Shown one piece after another: positions 9,674 through 17,674 of a DNA stretch of 41,704 bases. Location of the stretch: NCBI GenBank assembly GCA_020053795.1, contig JAGVMN010000024.1, positions 1 through 41,704 of the forward strand. The letters run 5' to 3'. Below the pieces are notes generated by a model. The model saw only the letters and a list, made by a program, of their open reading frames with translations, was not told where the DNA came from and ran no database searches. Numbering within the stretch: the stretch's first letter is position 1; every line of letters begins with the position of its first letter. The position numbers and the translations under genes were made by a program. This stretch comes from Bacteroidia bacterium (GTDB lineage: Bacteria > Bacteroidota > Bacteroidia > NS11-12g > UBA9320).

Positions 9674-9695
9674 AGTTTTTATTCTTTTGGGTCGG

Positions 9696-9726
9696 CAAAA
9701 ATATTGAATTCCTTTGGTGTCACAAA
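9696..9726 (-). promoter_or_regulatory. Bacteroidota-type promoter of the FKBP gene
   Basis: On the minus strand TTTG (9726-9723), a 19-base spacer and TATTTTTG (9703-9696) fit the -33/-7 consensus TTTG N17-23 TAnnTTTG. The leader would be about 20 bases before ATG 9673. Confidence 0.6.
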
Positions 9727-9786
9727 AGGCTTAAATGGTAAATGATCACCAAGTGAAACAGGAGTTCAAACGACAAATGAACGGAA

Positions 9787-11082
9787 TTAGCGGTTCATCA
9801 AATCTTCTATTTCCTCAACCTCTATTGGCATCCTGATTTCATCCATCAAATCGAGCGGGCCGTTTGTTCCTATCAGAATGTTGTTTTCTATTCTCACGCC
9901 GATTTTCTCATCAGGGATATAAATGCCGGGCTCACAGGTGAAGAGCATTCCGGCTTGCATAGGTTCGTAACGCATCCCGCTGTCATGCACATCCACACCC
10001 AAAAAGTGCGAAGTGCCGTGCATGAAGTATTTCTTATAAGCAGGCCAGGCGGGATCTTGCTTTTTGATGTCATCCAAAGTAATCAGCCCCAAACCCAATA
10101 ATTCTTTTTCCATGATGCCGCCGACCACTTTGTGATATTCCATCAACATTGTTCCGGGAACGAGAAGTTTGGTTGCTGCCCGCATGACCCTCAGCACAGC
10201 GTTGTAAACATCTTTTTGTCGCTTCGAAAAGCGACCGTTTGCGGGAATGCAGCGAGTCATGTCGCTTGCATAGTTGGCATAGTCAACGCCGCAATCTATG
10301 AGAAGCAAATCACCGTCTTTCACCTGGCAATTGTTGGCCACATAGTGCAACACACAGGCATTGGCTCCGGTCGCAACAATAGGGTCAAAAGAGTGCCCAT
10401 TAGCTCTGTTGCTCAGGTATTCGTGAATGAGTTCTGCCTCGATCTCATATTCCCAGACACCGGGTTTGATGAAACGCAGTAACCGCTCAAAACCTTTTTT
10501 TGAAATCCCGATGGCCTTACGAACCAAAGCGAGTTCGGCATCCGATTTCAAACTTCGGAGTCTCTGCATCATCGTACCCGCTCTTTCGTATTGATGCAAG
10601 GGGAAAAGCTGCAGAAGTTCATGAGCGAAATCGAGCGATTTATAAGGTGCCTTTGGCTGAAAGCGATCGTTTTCGTTCAAAGCAAGATAAATGTTGTCGG
10701 CCATATTAATGATGGGTCGCAACTGGTTCATCAAATCCTGATTCCAGAAGATATTGGCGATGCCCGATGTTTCGGTGGCTTCGGCTTTGGTGTATTTGTG
10801 CCCTTCCCAAATGGCGATCCTGTCGTTGGTCTCTTTCAGAAAAAGACATTCGCGGTATTCCGCAATCGGGCAATCGGGAAAAATGACCAGATAACTATCT
10901 TCCTGGTCAATGCCGGAAAGCCAGAAAAGGTCGGAGTTTTGTTTGAATTTATGTGTGGCATCGCCGTTCCAAGTGTATTCGAAGTTGGAGGGAATAATGG
11001 CTATGCTGCCCGGTTTCATCAGAGCCGTGAAACGCTTGCGGTTGTCAATAAACAGTTTGTTGTCAAGGGTTGGATATTTCAT
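9787..11082 (-). CDS. pepP: Xaa-Pro aminopeptidase (M24B family)
   Basis: The 431-residue metallopeptidase removes N-terminal residues preceding proline. An N-terminal AMP_N domain (about 1-165, with FWLSGIDQEDSYLVIFPD) is followed by the pita-bread catalytic domain. The five metal ligands align to the family: Asp263 and Asp274 in LLIDCGVDYANYASDMTR, His359 in HGTSHFLGVDVHD, Glu384 in TCEPGIY and Glu399 in VRIEN. It is cytoplasmic, with no signal peptide. The gene stands alone on the minus strand upstream of the FKBP gene, with 113 bases between them. Confidence 0.94.
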   Translation of the reverse strand: MKYPTLDNKLFIDNRKRFTALMKPGSIAIIPSNFEYTWNGDATHKFKQNSDLFWLSGIDQEDSYLVIFPDCPIAEYRECLFLKETNDRIAIWEGHKYTKAEATETSGIANIFWNQDLMNQLRPIINMADNIYLALNENDRFQPKAPYKSLDFAHELLQLFPLHQYERAGTMMQRLRSLKSDAELALVRKAIGISKKGFERLLRFIKPGVWEYEIEAELIHEYLSNRANGHSFDPIVATGANACVLHYVANNCQVKDGDLLLIDCGVDYANYASDMTRCIPANGRFSKRQKDVYNAVLRVMRAATKLLVPGTMLMEYHKVVGGIMEKELLGLGLITLDDIKKQDPAWPAYKKYFMHGTSHFLGVDVHDSGMRYEPMQAGMLFTCEPGIYIPDEKIGVRIENNILIGTNGPLDLMDEIRMPIEVEEIEDLMNR

Positions 11083-11102
11083 CTCCGGAAAATATTAAGG
11101 GC

Positions 11103-11134
11103 GAAATTTAAGGCAATTAAATTTGATGGACAAA
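11103..11134 (-). promoter_or_regulatory. Candidate promoter of the Xaa-Pro aminopeptidase gene
   Basis: Minus-strand TTTG (11134-11131), a 20-base spacer and TAAATTTC (11110-11103). The -7 box differs from TAnnTTTG only in its last base. It lies about 20 bases before ATG 11082. Confidence 0.45.
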
Positions 11135-11195
11135 AGGGATCGAAAGGTTAAGACTAATCTGTCGGGTGCAACGTCAGAAAACCGGTTTGATTGGT

Positions 11196-11588
11196 TCAGA
11201 GAATCTGATAATACAAGTTTACCTTGAATTTTAAAGGGCTAAGAAATTTTCTGACAGTTAGTCCGGGAATGATTTGAGGCTTGTAATCATGAAACTCGTG
11301 GTTATCAGGACTCCTGAATTTTCTCGACTGGTCTGCATAGCTTAGTAAGAAATCACCAAAACTACAGCTTATCGAAGAATAGAGCCCCAGATGACTGTTC
11401 TTAAAAGGTCTGAATCTACAGCCAATTTCAGTATAAACGGCCACTTTTTTATAATTTTTGCAGGAAAGAATTTTCACAAACTTGTCCTCCCAAAAGTCTC
11501 CTTTTATAACAAAAGTCGCAGTTTCAGAATAATAGGAGCGAATGTTCAGGTTATTTTCGTGCCGATGAAAGTTACTGTTGAAACTACT
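11196..11588 (-). pseudogene. C-terminal fragment of an outer-membrane beta-barrel protein
   Basis: The minus-strand frame is open for 131 codons without an ATG start; only a GTG at 11477 is available. The translation reads as alternating amphipathic strands with short turns: SYYSETATFVIKGDF, VAVYTEIGCRFRPF, SHLGLYSSISCSFGDFLLSY, DYKPQIIPGL, and a terminal strand FKVNLYYQIL ending in a hydrophobic/aromatic pattern typical of barrel proteins. I read it as the 3' end of a lost outer-membrane protein gene whose 5' part was replaced by the region that now starts the SRAP gene. It could instead be a non-coding shadow, but nothing opposes it on the other strand. Confidence 0.4.
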
Positions 11589-11611
11589 TTAAGGCAAATG
11601 TAAAATCATTT

Positions 11612-12352
11612 ATGTGTTACAGTATAGCTTTTTTGCAACTGCGGTCTGCCAAATATATCGAGCGTTACAAAGATATTTTGCCACCCGACTGGAGTAAAGA
11701 AAAGTTGCCACCCGAATTACCTCTTTGTTATTTCTTAAGTGGATTTTCAAATCCTTTGCTGCCAATTGTAAAACATGATGGTATTTTTTTATTCGAATGG
11801 GGACTTATTCCCACTTGGACCCGCGACAGCAAAGGTGCTGAAGAGATTCAGTCCCGAACACTGAATGCTGTAGGAGAGACTGTTTTTGATAAACCGGCTT
11901 TTCGAAAGAGTATAATTTCGCAAAGATGTCTGCTGGGTGTTTCCGGTTTCTATGAGTGGCGTGATTTTAACAAGAGCAAATACCCCTACTTTATTCGATT
12001 AAAAAGTGAGGAAATATTTTCGTTGGGTTGTATTTATGAAAGCTGGATTGCTAAAGACACGGGCGAGGTTCGCAACACTTTCAGTATATTGACCACCCCG
12101 GCCAATCAGTTGATGGAGAAGATACACAACCTAAAAAAGCGAATGCCGTTGATCATATCCAAAGCAGACGAAAAGGCCTGGATAGACCCGAGTCTGAGTT
12201 CAGAACAAATCAAATATTTGATAAAGCCTTACCATGAAACAGATATGAAAGCCCATACTGTCTCTAAATTGGTGAGTAACGCCAGAAATGACCGGAATGT
12301 GCCCAAGGCCCTTGATGAGGTATCATATTCGGAACTAAGCGTAATAGACTAA
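11612..12352 (+). CDS. SRAP domain protein (YedK/HMCES-like abasic-site crosslinker)
   Basis: The 246-residue SOS-response-associated peptidase domain protein should form a protective thiazolidine crosslink to abasic sites in single-stranded DNA, using Cys2 after removal of the initiator Met. Visible signatures are MCYSIAF, SRTLNAVGET (the conserved Asn-Ala motif), SGFYEWRDF with the catalytic Glu, LTTPAN, and IHNLKKRMPLII with the conserved His and RMP. The start is fixed because Cys must be residue 2. The gene stands between two decayed genes. Confidence 0.92.
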   Translation: MCYSIAFLQLRSAKYIERYKDILPPDWSKEKLPPELPLCYFLSGFSNPLLPIVKHDGIFLFEWGLIPTWTRDSKGAEEIQSRTLNAVGETVFDKPAFRKSIISQRCLLGVSGFYEWRDFNKSKYPYFIRLKSEEIFSLGCIYESWIAKDTGEVRNTFSILTTPANQLMEKIHNLKKRMPLIISKADEKAWIDPSLSSEQIKYLIKPYHETDMKAHTVSKLVSNARNDRNVPKALDEVSYSELSVID

Positions 12353-12405
12353 AATAAATTGTTACCTGAAAAGTACTCGGCGTCTGTCTGTTTCGGTTTT
12401 TATAG

Positions 12406-12759
12406 AACGCACCAAAAATATATAATGACCACAGTTTATTTTTCAATTCTTTCTTCAAAGAAATGTTTGGCAGGAATTTTCAGAAATTCGGTGATGAGTA
12501 CTATTGGATGGCCATGACCGGCGATGAGAAATTGCCCGGTATTAATGGAGTTATCATGAAAAAACAAGATCCCGGCCAACCGATTGTCAACTCAATAGAT
12601 GTTTCAGACATTAATGCCTATATCCTGAAAATAGAAAAAGCAGGCGGGCTTATCGTTGTACCCAAGATGCCTATTCCAACTGTTGGCTGGCTGGCGTAAT
12701 TCAAAGACCCGGATGGGAATATTCAAGGGGTTTATCAGAATGACGCCGGGGCCATGTAA
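12406..12759 (+). pseudogene. VOC (glyoxalase/bleomycin-resistance fold) protein, decayed
   Basis: The frame from 12406 reads FFKEMFGRNFQKFGDEYYWMA, then INGVIMKK, VSDINAYILKIEKAGG and PKMPIPTVGWLA, then TAA at 12697-12699. In the same frame it continues FKDPDGNIQGVYQNDAGAM to a second stop at 12759. That is the VOC C-terminal pattern GxxAxFxDPxGNxxGxxQ, with the stop at a position usually occupied by Tyr, Gln or Thr. The first beta-alpha unit with the start codon is missing; ATG 12463 lies inside the first module. Both defects indicate a pseudogene. The substrate is unknown. Confidence 0.7.
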
Positions 12760-12766
12760 AGGCACT

Positions 12767-13996
12767 TTAATATTTTATAATTTTGACAGGTTGATTTATT
12801 TTGTTTCCTGTTTCTGAATACATCAAATACATTCCGGCCGGAACATCTGATAAATCAATCTGTACAAAATCGGAGGTTATCTCACCAGATAAAATGGATT
12901 TTCCTTCAATTGTAGAAACTTTGTACTTGTGTTTACCCGCCGTCTGGAATGAAAGATCAAATATGTCCTGTGACGGATTGGGGGAAATGTTGATTGCTTG
13001 TCCAATAACTTCATCGTCAATTCCGGCTCCGGTTAGATCCATTTTGACTACCCCGGTTCTCGTTGACAGCCAAATTTTTCCTTTCGTATCCTTTACAATT
13101 CCAGTCACATCATTATCCGCCAAAGGAGAGTTAGCAGAATTGTAATTTGCCAATAAGGTCAATGTTAGTCTGTCGAGTTTCAGAAGCCCTTTGGAGGTGG
13201 CAACCCAAAGTATGTCTCCATCCGGAAAAATATCCAGGTATTGCGTATTACTGGTAAAGCCAAAGTCAGCAACATTATCTATGAAAGTCCATTTTGAACC
13301 ATCATATTTCAAAAGGCCATCAAAGCCTCCAGCCCAAATATTCCCGCCGTCATCCGTAGCCAGGCAGTTAGATGACCAAAGTTTCGTAGATGCATATGGA
13401 TAGAAAGAAAAAGTCCCGTCGTATCTGGTAATTCCATTTCCGGCAATCCATGCAACGTTCTGGGCACTAAATGTGAAATCCGGGAATTCCTTACCATTTA
13501 TCTGTGAAGGATAACCTGTCAGATTTTTCCATGTCGTACCATCAAAAGTCGTGATGCCTTTGTAGCCACTACCGTCTTCTGATGAAAGCCAGATTATACC
13601 ATTATTGTCTTTGCCTAACGCATATACTTCTGAACCTGTAAATCCAGCGTTGGCAGGCGTATAGCTTGTAAAGGTGGTTCCATTAAAAACAGAAATACCC
13701 TTGAATGTTGCAACCCACACTTTGTTGGCATTATCAACTACAATATCATTGATATCATTGTGGAGAATATTCGAATTCAATGTCCGGTAATTCGTCCAGG
13801 TGGTCCCGTTGAATTTAAAAACTCCGGATAAAAGGGAGCCCACCCATATGTTTCCCGATTTGTCTATGGTAATGGAATTGTAATAATCCGCTTTAAGCGT
13901 GGAATTTGTACTGTTATAAACTTTCCAGCCCGGCTGAGACCATAAGAGATTCGAAACAGGGATAAGCAAAACAAGGAAGGTGCATTTCATTTTCAA
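12767..13996 (-). CDS. Two-component-regulator-type propeller protein with T9SS type A sorting tail
   Basis: The 409-residue secreted protein has a signal peptide ending around LLWSQ. About seven propeller blades follow, each with the pattern D..GNIWVGS..GVFKFNGTTWTNY (reg_prop/YVTN-like). Examples are IVVDNANKVWVATFKGISVF, DNNGIIWLSSEDG and DTKGKIWLSTRTGVV. The last about 80 residues (INISPNPSQDIFDLSF to QPVKIIKY, with DLSDVPAGMYLM) form a Por-secretion C-terminal domain, so T9SS should export and anchor it. Unlike sensor histidine kinases carrying these repeats, there is no kinase part, so it is probably a surface binding protein. A strong promoter sits at 14111-14142. Confidence 0.88.
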   Translation of the reverse strand: MKMKCTFLVLLIPVSNLLWSQPGWKVYNSTNSTLKADYYNSITIDKSGNIWVGSLLSGVFKFNGTTWTNYRTLNSNILHNDINDIVVDNANKVWVATFKGISVFNGTTFTSYTPANAGFTGSEVYALGKDNNGIIWLSSEDGSGYKGITTFDGTTWKNLTGYPSQINGKEFPDFTFSAQNVAWIAGNGITRYDGTFSFYPYASTKLWSSNCLATDDGGNIWAGGFDGLLKYDGSKWTFIDNVADFGFTSNTQYLDIFPDGDILWVATSKGLLKLDRLTLTLLANYNSANSPLADNDVTGIVKDTKGKIWLSTRTGVVKMDLTGAGIDDEVIGQAINISPNPSQDIFDLSFQTAGKHKYKVSTIEGKSILSGEITSDFVQIDLSDVPAGMYLMYSETGNKINQPVKIIKY

Positions 13997-14110
13997 TCCG
14001 TTCTTTATTAAAATATTTTGTATCTGATTTGACTAAATTGTTTAACTATCGTTTTTGGTAAAGACTCATTCAGTCTTTTAATGAGCCACGATTAAGCAAT
14101 CAATTTTTAA

Positions 14111-14142
14111 CAAAGGTATTTTGTTCGTGCCAATTGCCCAAA
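14111..14142 (-). promoter_or_regulatory. Bacteroidota-type promoter of the propeller protein gene
   Basis: Minus-strand TTTG (14142-14139), a 20-base spacer, TACCTTTG (14118-14111). Both boxes match the consensus exactly. The leader to ATG 13996 would be about 110 bases. Confidence 0.6.
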
Positions 14143-14162
14143 CATTTGTTCCGACCGGAATT

Positions 14163-15152
14163 TTAATTTGATATTTTTTTTGATGGTAAGCAATATTTCA
14201 ATCCTTCTGTTGCAATGTTTGCATGGTCTAAAACGGGCTGCGAGCCTAACTTTGAACCTGCCAAATTTTTGATTACCGAACCATCAATCGATTGCATCCA
14301 TGCCTTATTTCTAAAGTAAACCACGTCTGAGGCGAGATACACGGTTTTTTTAGAATCAAACGGGTAACAACACAAATCGGTGATTGAATGAATCTGTCTG
14401 TCGCTAAAATTATTATTCAATGCATCCATCATCTTTCCGCAAGTGTTTAGGGTATTGATGTCTTCAATTGTTTTGCCAAGAGCAATCTCAAAGATGCCAT
14501 GGCTGGTAATGAATTCATCAAAGAGTCTCCCCTGAGAAACGGTGGTATTTTTAAAGGTGTATCCCAATGCTCTTGGTAAATCACATTTTACATGAGCATC
14601 TATTCCCAAGGCAAGAGCACAACTTAATTTGCAACAGTAAAATGAGATTTTACTATCGTTAGCGAATTTAAAATACTCTATCCAATGGGCCTCAATAGCC
14701 CCAATGTTTCCGGAATCCCAACAAAGTCTGTTGTATTTGAAGGCGTCAAAGAATGCGATAATTTGCTCCATTTTTTCAATGGGGTAACAATAAAACCCGT
14801 TTTTAATTTTGATCATCTCTTCATAGCTTACATGATAATAGACTGTCGGGAAAATGTTTATCAAACTACCATCCCTTAGAAATTGGTAGCGATAAGAATT
14901 TAATTCAGACAAAACACCCAATACGTGATAATACAAAGCTGTTCTTCTCAGGCTGTCCCGGGCATTGACAGCCTGGTCTATCAAAGCACTAAAAGCACAA
15001 AAATCCGGCTGATCAATATTTGAAGTCTGGTTTTTAGTTGACGGATTCTGTGCAGAAATCTTGGTAGCAAAGAGCAGAAAAGCGACGAACAACATCAACC
15101 CAATATATCCCTTATCCATGGTTAGCCGGTATATTTTTCTCTTCCCTTTCAA
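14163..15152 (-). CDS. Secreted protein of unknown function
   Basis: I do not recognise this 329-residue protein. It has a signal peptide (GLMLFVAFLLFATKISAQ), so the mature protein starts near residue 36. The mature part is Cys-rich for a periplasmic protein (WDSGNIG region, FYCCKLSCALALG, DAHVKCD, SITDLCCYPF, KYCLP). It has many aromatic residues and no repeat or metal motif I can name. The start could be ATG 15152 or the internal ATG 15119 (MDKGYIGLML), which leaves a more usual signal peptide. It is preceded by a -7 box at 15194-15201. Confidence 0.65.
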   Translation of the reverse strand: MKGKRKIYRLTMDKGYIGLMLFVAFLLFATKISAQNPSTKNQTSNIDQPDFCAFSALIDQAVNARDSLRRTALYYHVLGVLSELNSYRYQFLRDGSLINIFPTVYYHVSYEEMIKIKNGFYCYPIEKMEQIIAFFDAFKYNRLCWDSGNIGAIEAHWIEYFKFANDSKISFYCCKLSCALALGIDAHVKCDLPRALGYTFKNTTVSQGRLFDEFITSHGIFEIALGKTIEDINTLNTCGKMMDALNNNFSDRQIHSITDLCCYPFDSKKTVYLASDVVYFRNKAWMQSIDGSVIKNLAGSKLGSQPVLDHANIATEGLKYCLPSKKISN

Positions 15153-15193
15153 GCCCTGTTAAACTTCCTTTTACTAATTAAACGTGAGGCCAA

Positions 15194-15201
15194 CAAATAT
15201 A
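15194..15201 (-). promoter_or_regulatory. Candidate -7 element for the Cys-rich secreted protein
   Basis: Minus-strand TATATTTG matches TAnnTTTG, about 40-80 bases before the two possible ATGs. No clear -33 TTTG was found. Confidence 0.35.
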
Positions 15202-15472
15202 AGCTTCATCACCGTTCGCTGGTTCTGATTCAGTAACTGAGGTTCATTTAATAAATTGAGTTTCGAAAATTGCCAAAAAGGTGCGGTAACCGTTGCGAAA
15301 TGCTGCAAATTCTATAACCTGCTATTAGCAAAAAATACAAAATTGACTGCCTTGTCCGGAATATTTGCGTGAATCAGTTGGATAGATAAGCACAAGATGA
15401 AACGCTGCAAAATTTGCCAAAATTTATGAAATCCACTTCTGATATCCGTTTTCTCAAAATATCCGACCGATT
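15202..15472. other. Intergenic stretch between divergent genes, no gene seen
   Basis: Both strands carry frequent stops, with no small coding frame with recognisable motifs, no RNA fold I can support and no repeat. It separates the divergent promoters at 15194-15201 and 15473-15480. Confidence 0.5.
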
Positions 15473-15480
15473 TAGGTTTG
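15473..15480 (+). promoter_or_regulatory. Candidate -7 element of the GNAT gene
   Basis: TAGGTTTG matches TAnnTTTG and lies 28 bases before ATG 15508. It argues against the in-frame TTG at 15478 as the start. Confidence 0.4.
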
Positions 15481-15507
15481 TATCATCAAATCAAAAAGAC
15501 CCCGATT

Positions 15508-16097
15508 ATGAAACAAGCAGGCAGAAAAGACAAAAAGCGAGTTTTAGAAATTCTCACGAAAACATTTGATCAGGTGCAGGGCATCCAATGGTTGGTTAAG
15601 GGTGATGATAAAAAAGAAAAAAAGCTTTGGCCCTTGCCAACTATACCTTCGAAAAAGCTTATGCCCGTAGGGGTGTATTCCTTTCGGATGACGAAACCGG
15701 AGTGGCACTTTGCTACCGCAATCATACCGAATGCAATTTCTTCACAGATAGTTGGAATGAAATTAAGCTCATGTTCTATGCTTTCAGCATTTTCCGGATA
15801 CCAGCTATAAAAGCCCGTGAGTGTTATCGTCAACAGATAAGGCCTAAAGATGACTACTATTATTTCTGGATGCTGGGCGTATTGGACGAAGGTAAAGGCC
15901 GGGGTGCGGCAAGAGAACTGAAAAATACAATGTTTCAAAAAGCCGATGCCGAAGGGTTGCCCATATATGCCGAGACCTCTATGGAAAGCAATTGCCGGGT
16001 TTATGAATGGATGGGTTTTGAACTCTACCACTTTTGGGAAGTGGAACAAAAAGACATTCGTTTTTGGTTTATGAAGCGGGAGCCCGCAGCATCATAA
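15508..16097 (+). pseudogene. GNAT N-acetyltransferase split by a -1 shift at an A-tract
   Basis: ATG 15508 opens a frame encoding MKQAGRKDKKRVLEILTKTF up to the A-tract at 15618-15624. After that the frame loses any acetyltransferase pattern. The -1 frame from 15624 continues at once with ALANYTFEKAYARRGVFLSD, FWMLGVLDEGKGRGAARELK (acetyl-CoA loop, Q/RxxGxG/A type) and AETSMESNCRVYEWMGFELYHFWEV, and ends at 16097. Joined, this is a normal 196-residue GNAT of the type common in Bacteroidota. Either one A has been lost from an eight-A run (mutation or sequencing error), or expression depends on -1 slippage at A AAA AAG. The substrate is unknown. The gene is followed by 68 bases and then the ATPase gene. 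Confidence 0.75.
15618..15640 (+). promoter_or_regulatory. Slippery heptamer A AAA AAG with short downstream hairpin
   Basis: In the upstream frame the codons are GAA AAA AAG, so A AAA AAG (15618-15624) is in the exact phase used for -1 frameshifting in dnaX and many IS elements. A hairpin TTGGC, loop CCTT, GCCAA (15627-15640) follows after only two bases, closer and weaker than usual stimulators. The downstream frame is precisely the -1 frame. Confidence 0.35.
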
Positions 16098-16128
16098 GTG
16101 AGTCCCTACATCACATGAGAAAAGAGTT

Positions 16129-16161
16129 TTTGGAGGTAGGAATTTTTATGTAATACATTTG
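16129..16161 (+). promoter_or_regulatory. Bacteroidota-type promoter of the ATPase/Toprim-like cassette
   Basis: TTTG (16129-16132), a 21-base spacer, TACATTTG (16154-16161). The -7 box is only four bases before ATG 16166, so the message would be leaderless or nearly so, or translation begins at a later codon. Confidence 0.5.
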
Positions 16162-16165
16162 CATT

Positions 16166-17158
16166 ATGATAAATCATCTAAGCATCAAGAATTTTAAATC
16201 TATCAAGCATTTGCAAATGCCTTGCAAAAAGTTGAATGTCTTTATCGGTGAGCCAAATAGTGGCAAAAGCAATATTATTGAAGCTTTGGCTCTTCAAAGC
16301 CAGAACTCTTTATCGAGTGAATTGAATAGAGATATTTTCCGATACAAAACGATGGGTGATATTTTTTACGATTCGAACATTAATTTACCGATTGAAGTAG
16401 TCACAGATCAAAAGAGTTCAACCTTGTTTTATTCAATCCGCGAAGACAATACTCCCGACAACCAATTCCATTTTTTGCTGAATCGATATGACGTATCAGA
16501 AAAAAATAATCCAACTATGATTGGACATGATGGGAGAATAATAAATTACGGAAAAAATGGCAAAACAGATGTCAGATATTATGAATACAAAAGACTCTCT
16601 GGTTTCAGCCAAGATTCTGTACCGCATTTGAGCGTTCCATTTGGTAAAAATTTACCTGGATTACTTTTATCAAATGCTGCTTATAATGACTGGGTCTCTG
16701 AATTTTTTCAGACAAAAGACCTAACATTGACATTAAAACCTACGGAGAATGATTTGGCATTAAGCAAGTTAATCGGTAATAGAATTTACAGTTATCCATA
16801 TTTCACAGTTTCAGAGACGCTTCAAAGAGTGGTCTTTTGTACGATGGCTATTATAAGTAATGCAAACTCTGTTTTGCTTTTTGACGAACCTGAAACCAAT
16901 ACATTCCCTTTTTACACGAAAATTTTAGCTGAACGAATAGCGTTAGATGAAACAAATCAATTCTTTATAACTACACATAATCCGTACTTGTTGTTGAGCC
17001 TAATTGAAAAATCAAAGTTCAATAATCTGAATGTTTGTATTGTTCAAATGAAGGATTATGAGACTAATGTAAAGGTGCTGAATGAAAAACAGGTATCTCA
17101 GGTTCTTGATTTCAATTCCGATGTTTTTTTCAACTTCGACAAAATTCTTGATAAATGA
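16166..17158 (+). CDS. AAA/ABC-type ATPase of an OLD-like defence pair
   Basis: The 330-residue SMC/OLD-like ATPase starts INHLSIKNFKSIKHLQM, the classic beta-strand opening of AAA_15/AAA_21 proteins. Walker A is GEPNSGKS at 28-35. A SETLQR signature-like segment at 216-221 precedes Walker B SVLLFDEPE (Asp240, Glu241), and the switch His271 is in TTHNPYLL. The middle (about 60-200) is a short lid region without coiled coil. There is no C-terminal Toprim domain, unlike single-chain OLD nucleases. The next gene overlaps by ATGA and encodes a Toprim-like small protein, so the two probably act as one complex. The pair ends shortly before the 3' end of tRNA-Val. Phage defence is an inference from family and context. 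Confidence 0.85.
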   Translation: MINHLSIKNFKSIKHLQMPCKKLNVFIGEPNSGKSNIIEALALQSQNSLSSELNRDIFRYKTMGDIFYDSNINLPIEVVTDQKSSTLFYSIREDNTPDNQFHFLLNRYDVSEKNNPTMIGHDGRIINYGKNGKTDVRYYEYKRLSGFSQDSVPHLSVPFGKNLPGLLLSNAAYNDWVSEFFQTKDLTLTLKPTENDLALSKLIGNRIYSYPYFTVSETLQRVVFCTMAIISNANSVLLFDEPETNTFPFYTKILAERIALDETNQFFITTHNPYLLLSLIEKSKFNNLNVCIVQMKDYETNVKVLNEKQVSQVLDFNSDVFFNFDKILDK

Positions 17159-17610
17159 AACAGGTACATGTAGAATGTAAACCTGATGAAGCGTTGGTTA
17201 AAAAACTTGGCTTTACCAGAAAAGAGGTGGTCCATCATTCTGGAAAATCACGAGTTTTTCATCAGCTAAAATCATTAAAAAACCAATTAGCAATGGTTGA
17301 TGAAGACCCGGGTAGTGCTAAAACCACATATGAGAAAGACCTCGTATTTATTGAGGAACTTCACAGCATTAAAATTTATTCTGATGAACCGGGGAATAAG
17401 GTTTTAATCTTAAAGGGAAAGTTAGAAGACTGGATTGTTAGTCTCTGCAAAAAGTCTGGGGTGAATCTTGTAAATTTTGGTTTACCCGAAAAGCCGAACG
17501 AATTACACAGTGTTATTATTCAACGTATGATTCAGTACGAAGAATTGATAGACAATCTTTTGAAAATCAATAATGCTGAGTTGAATCAATTGAAGAAATG
17601 GCTGAGGTAA
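17155..17610 (+). CDS. Toprim-like partner of the upstream ATPase
   Basis: The 151-residue protein is translationally coupled to the ATPase (ATGA at 17155-17158). Its start, QVHVECKPDEALVKKLGF, resembles the Toprim opening strand with a conserved Glu (Glu7) and a downstream Asp. AMVDEDPG supplies an Asp49-x-Asp51 pair as in the Toprim DxD motif. A third strand (NKVLILKGKLEDWI, 81-94) and a helical tail (IIQRMIQYEELIDNLLKI) complete a compact Rossmann-like fold. If correct, it would be the metal-dependent nuclease subunit of a split OLD-type system. The glycine after the first Glu is replaced by Cys, so activity is uncertain. It could also be a DUF4276/DUF4435-like relative; I cannot separate these by eye. 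Confidence 0.7.
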   Translation: MKQVHVECKPDEALVKKLGFTRKEVVHHSGKSRVFHQLKSLKNQLAMVDEDPGSAKTTYEKDLVFIEELHSIKIYSDEPGNKVLILKGKLEDWIVSLCKKSGVNLVNFGLPEKPNELHSVIIQRMIQYEELIDNLLKINNAELNQLKKWLR

Positions 17611-17674
17611 GTTCTGCGTATTTGGTTCATACAGATTGTATTGGTTTCATAATAAAAACCATGAAATTAGGCAA

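Noticed and set aside
10591-11151. Plus-strand ORF of 186 codons
   Set aside because: Antisense to the Xaa-Pro aminopeptidase, whose five metal ligands are intact.
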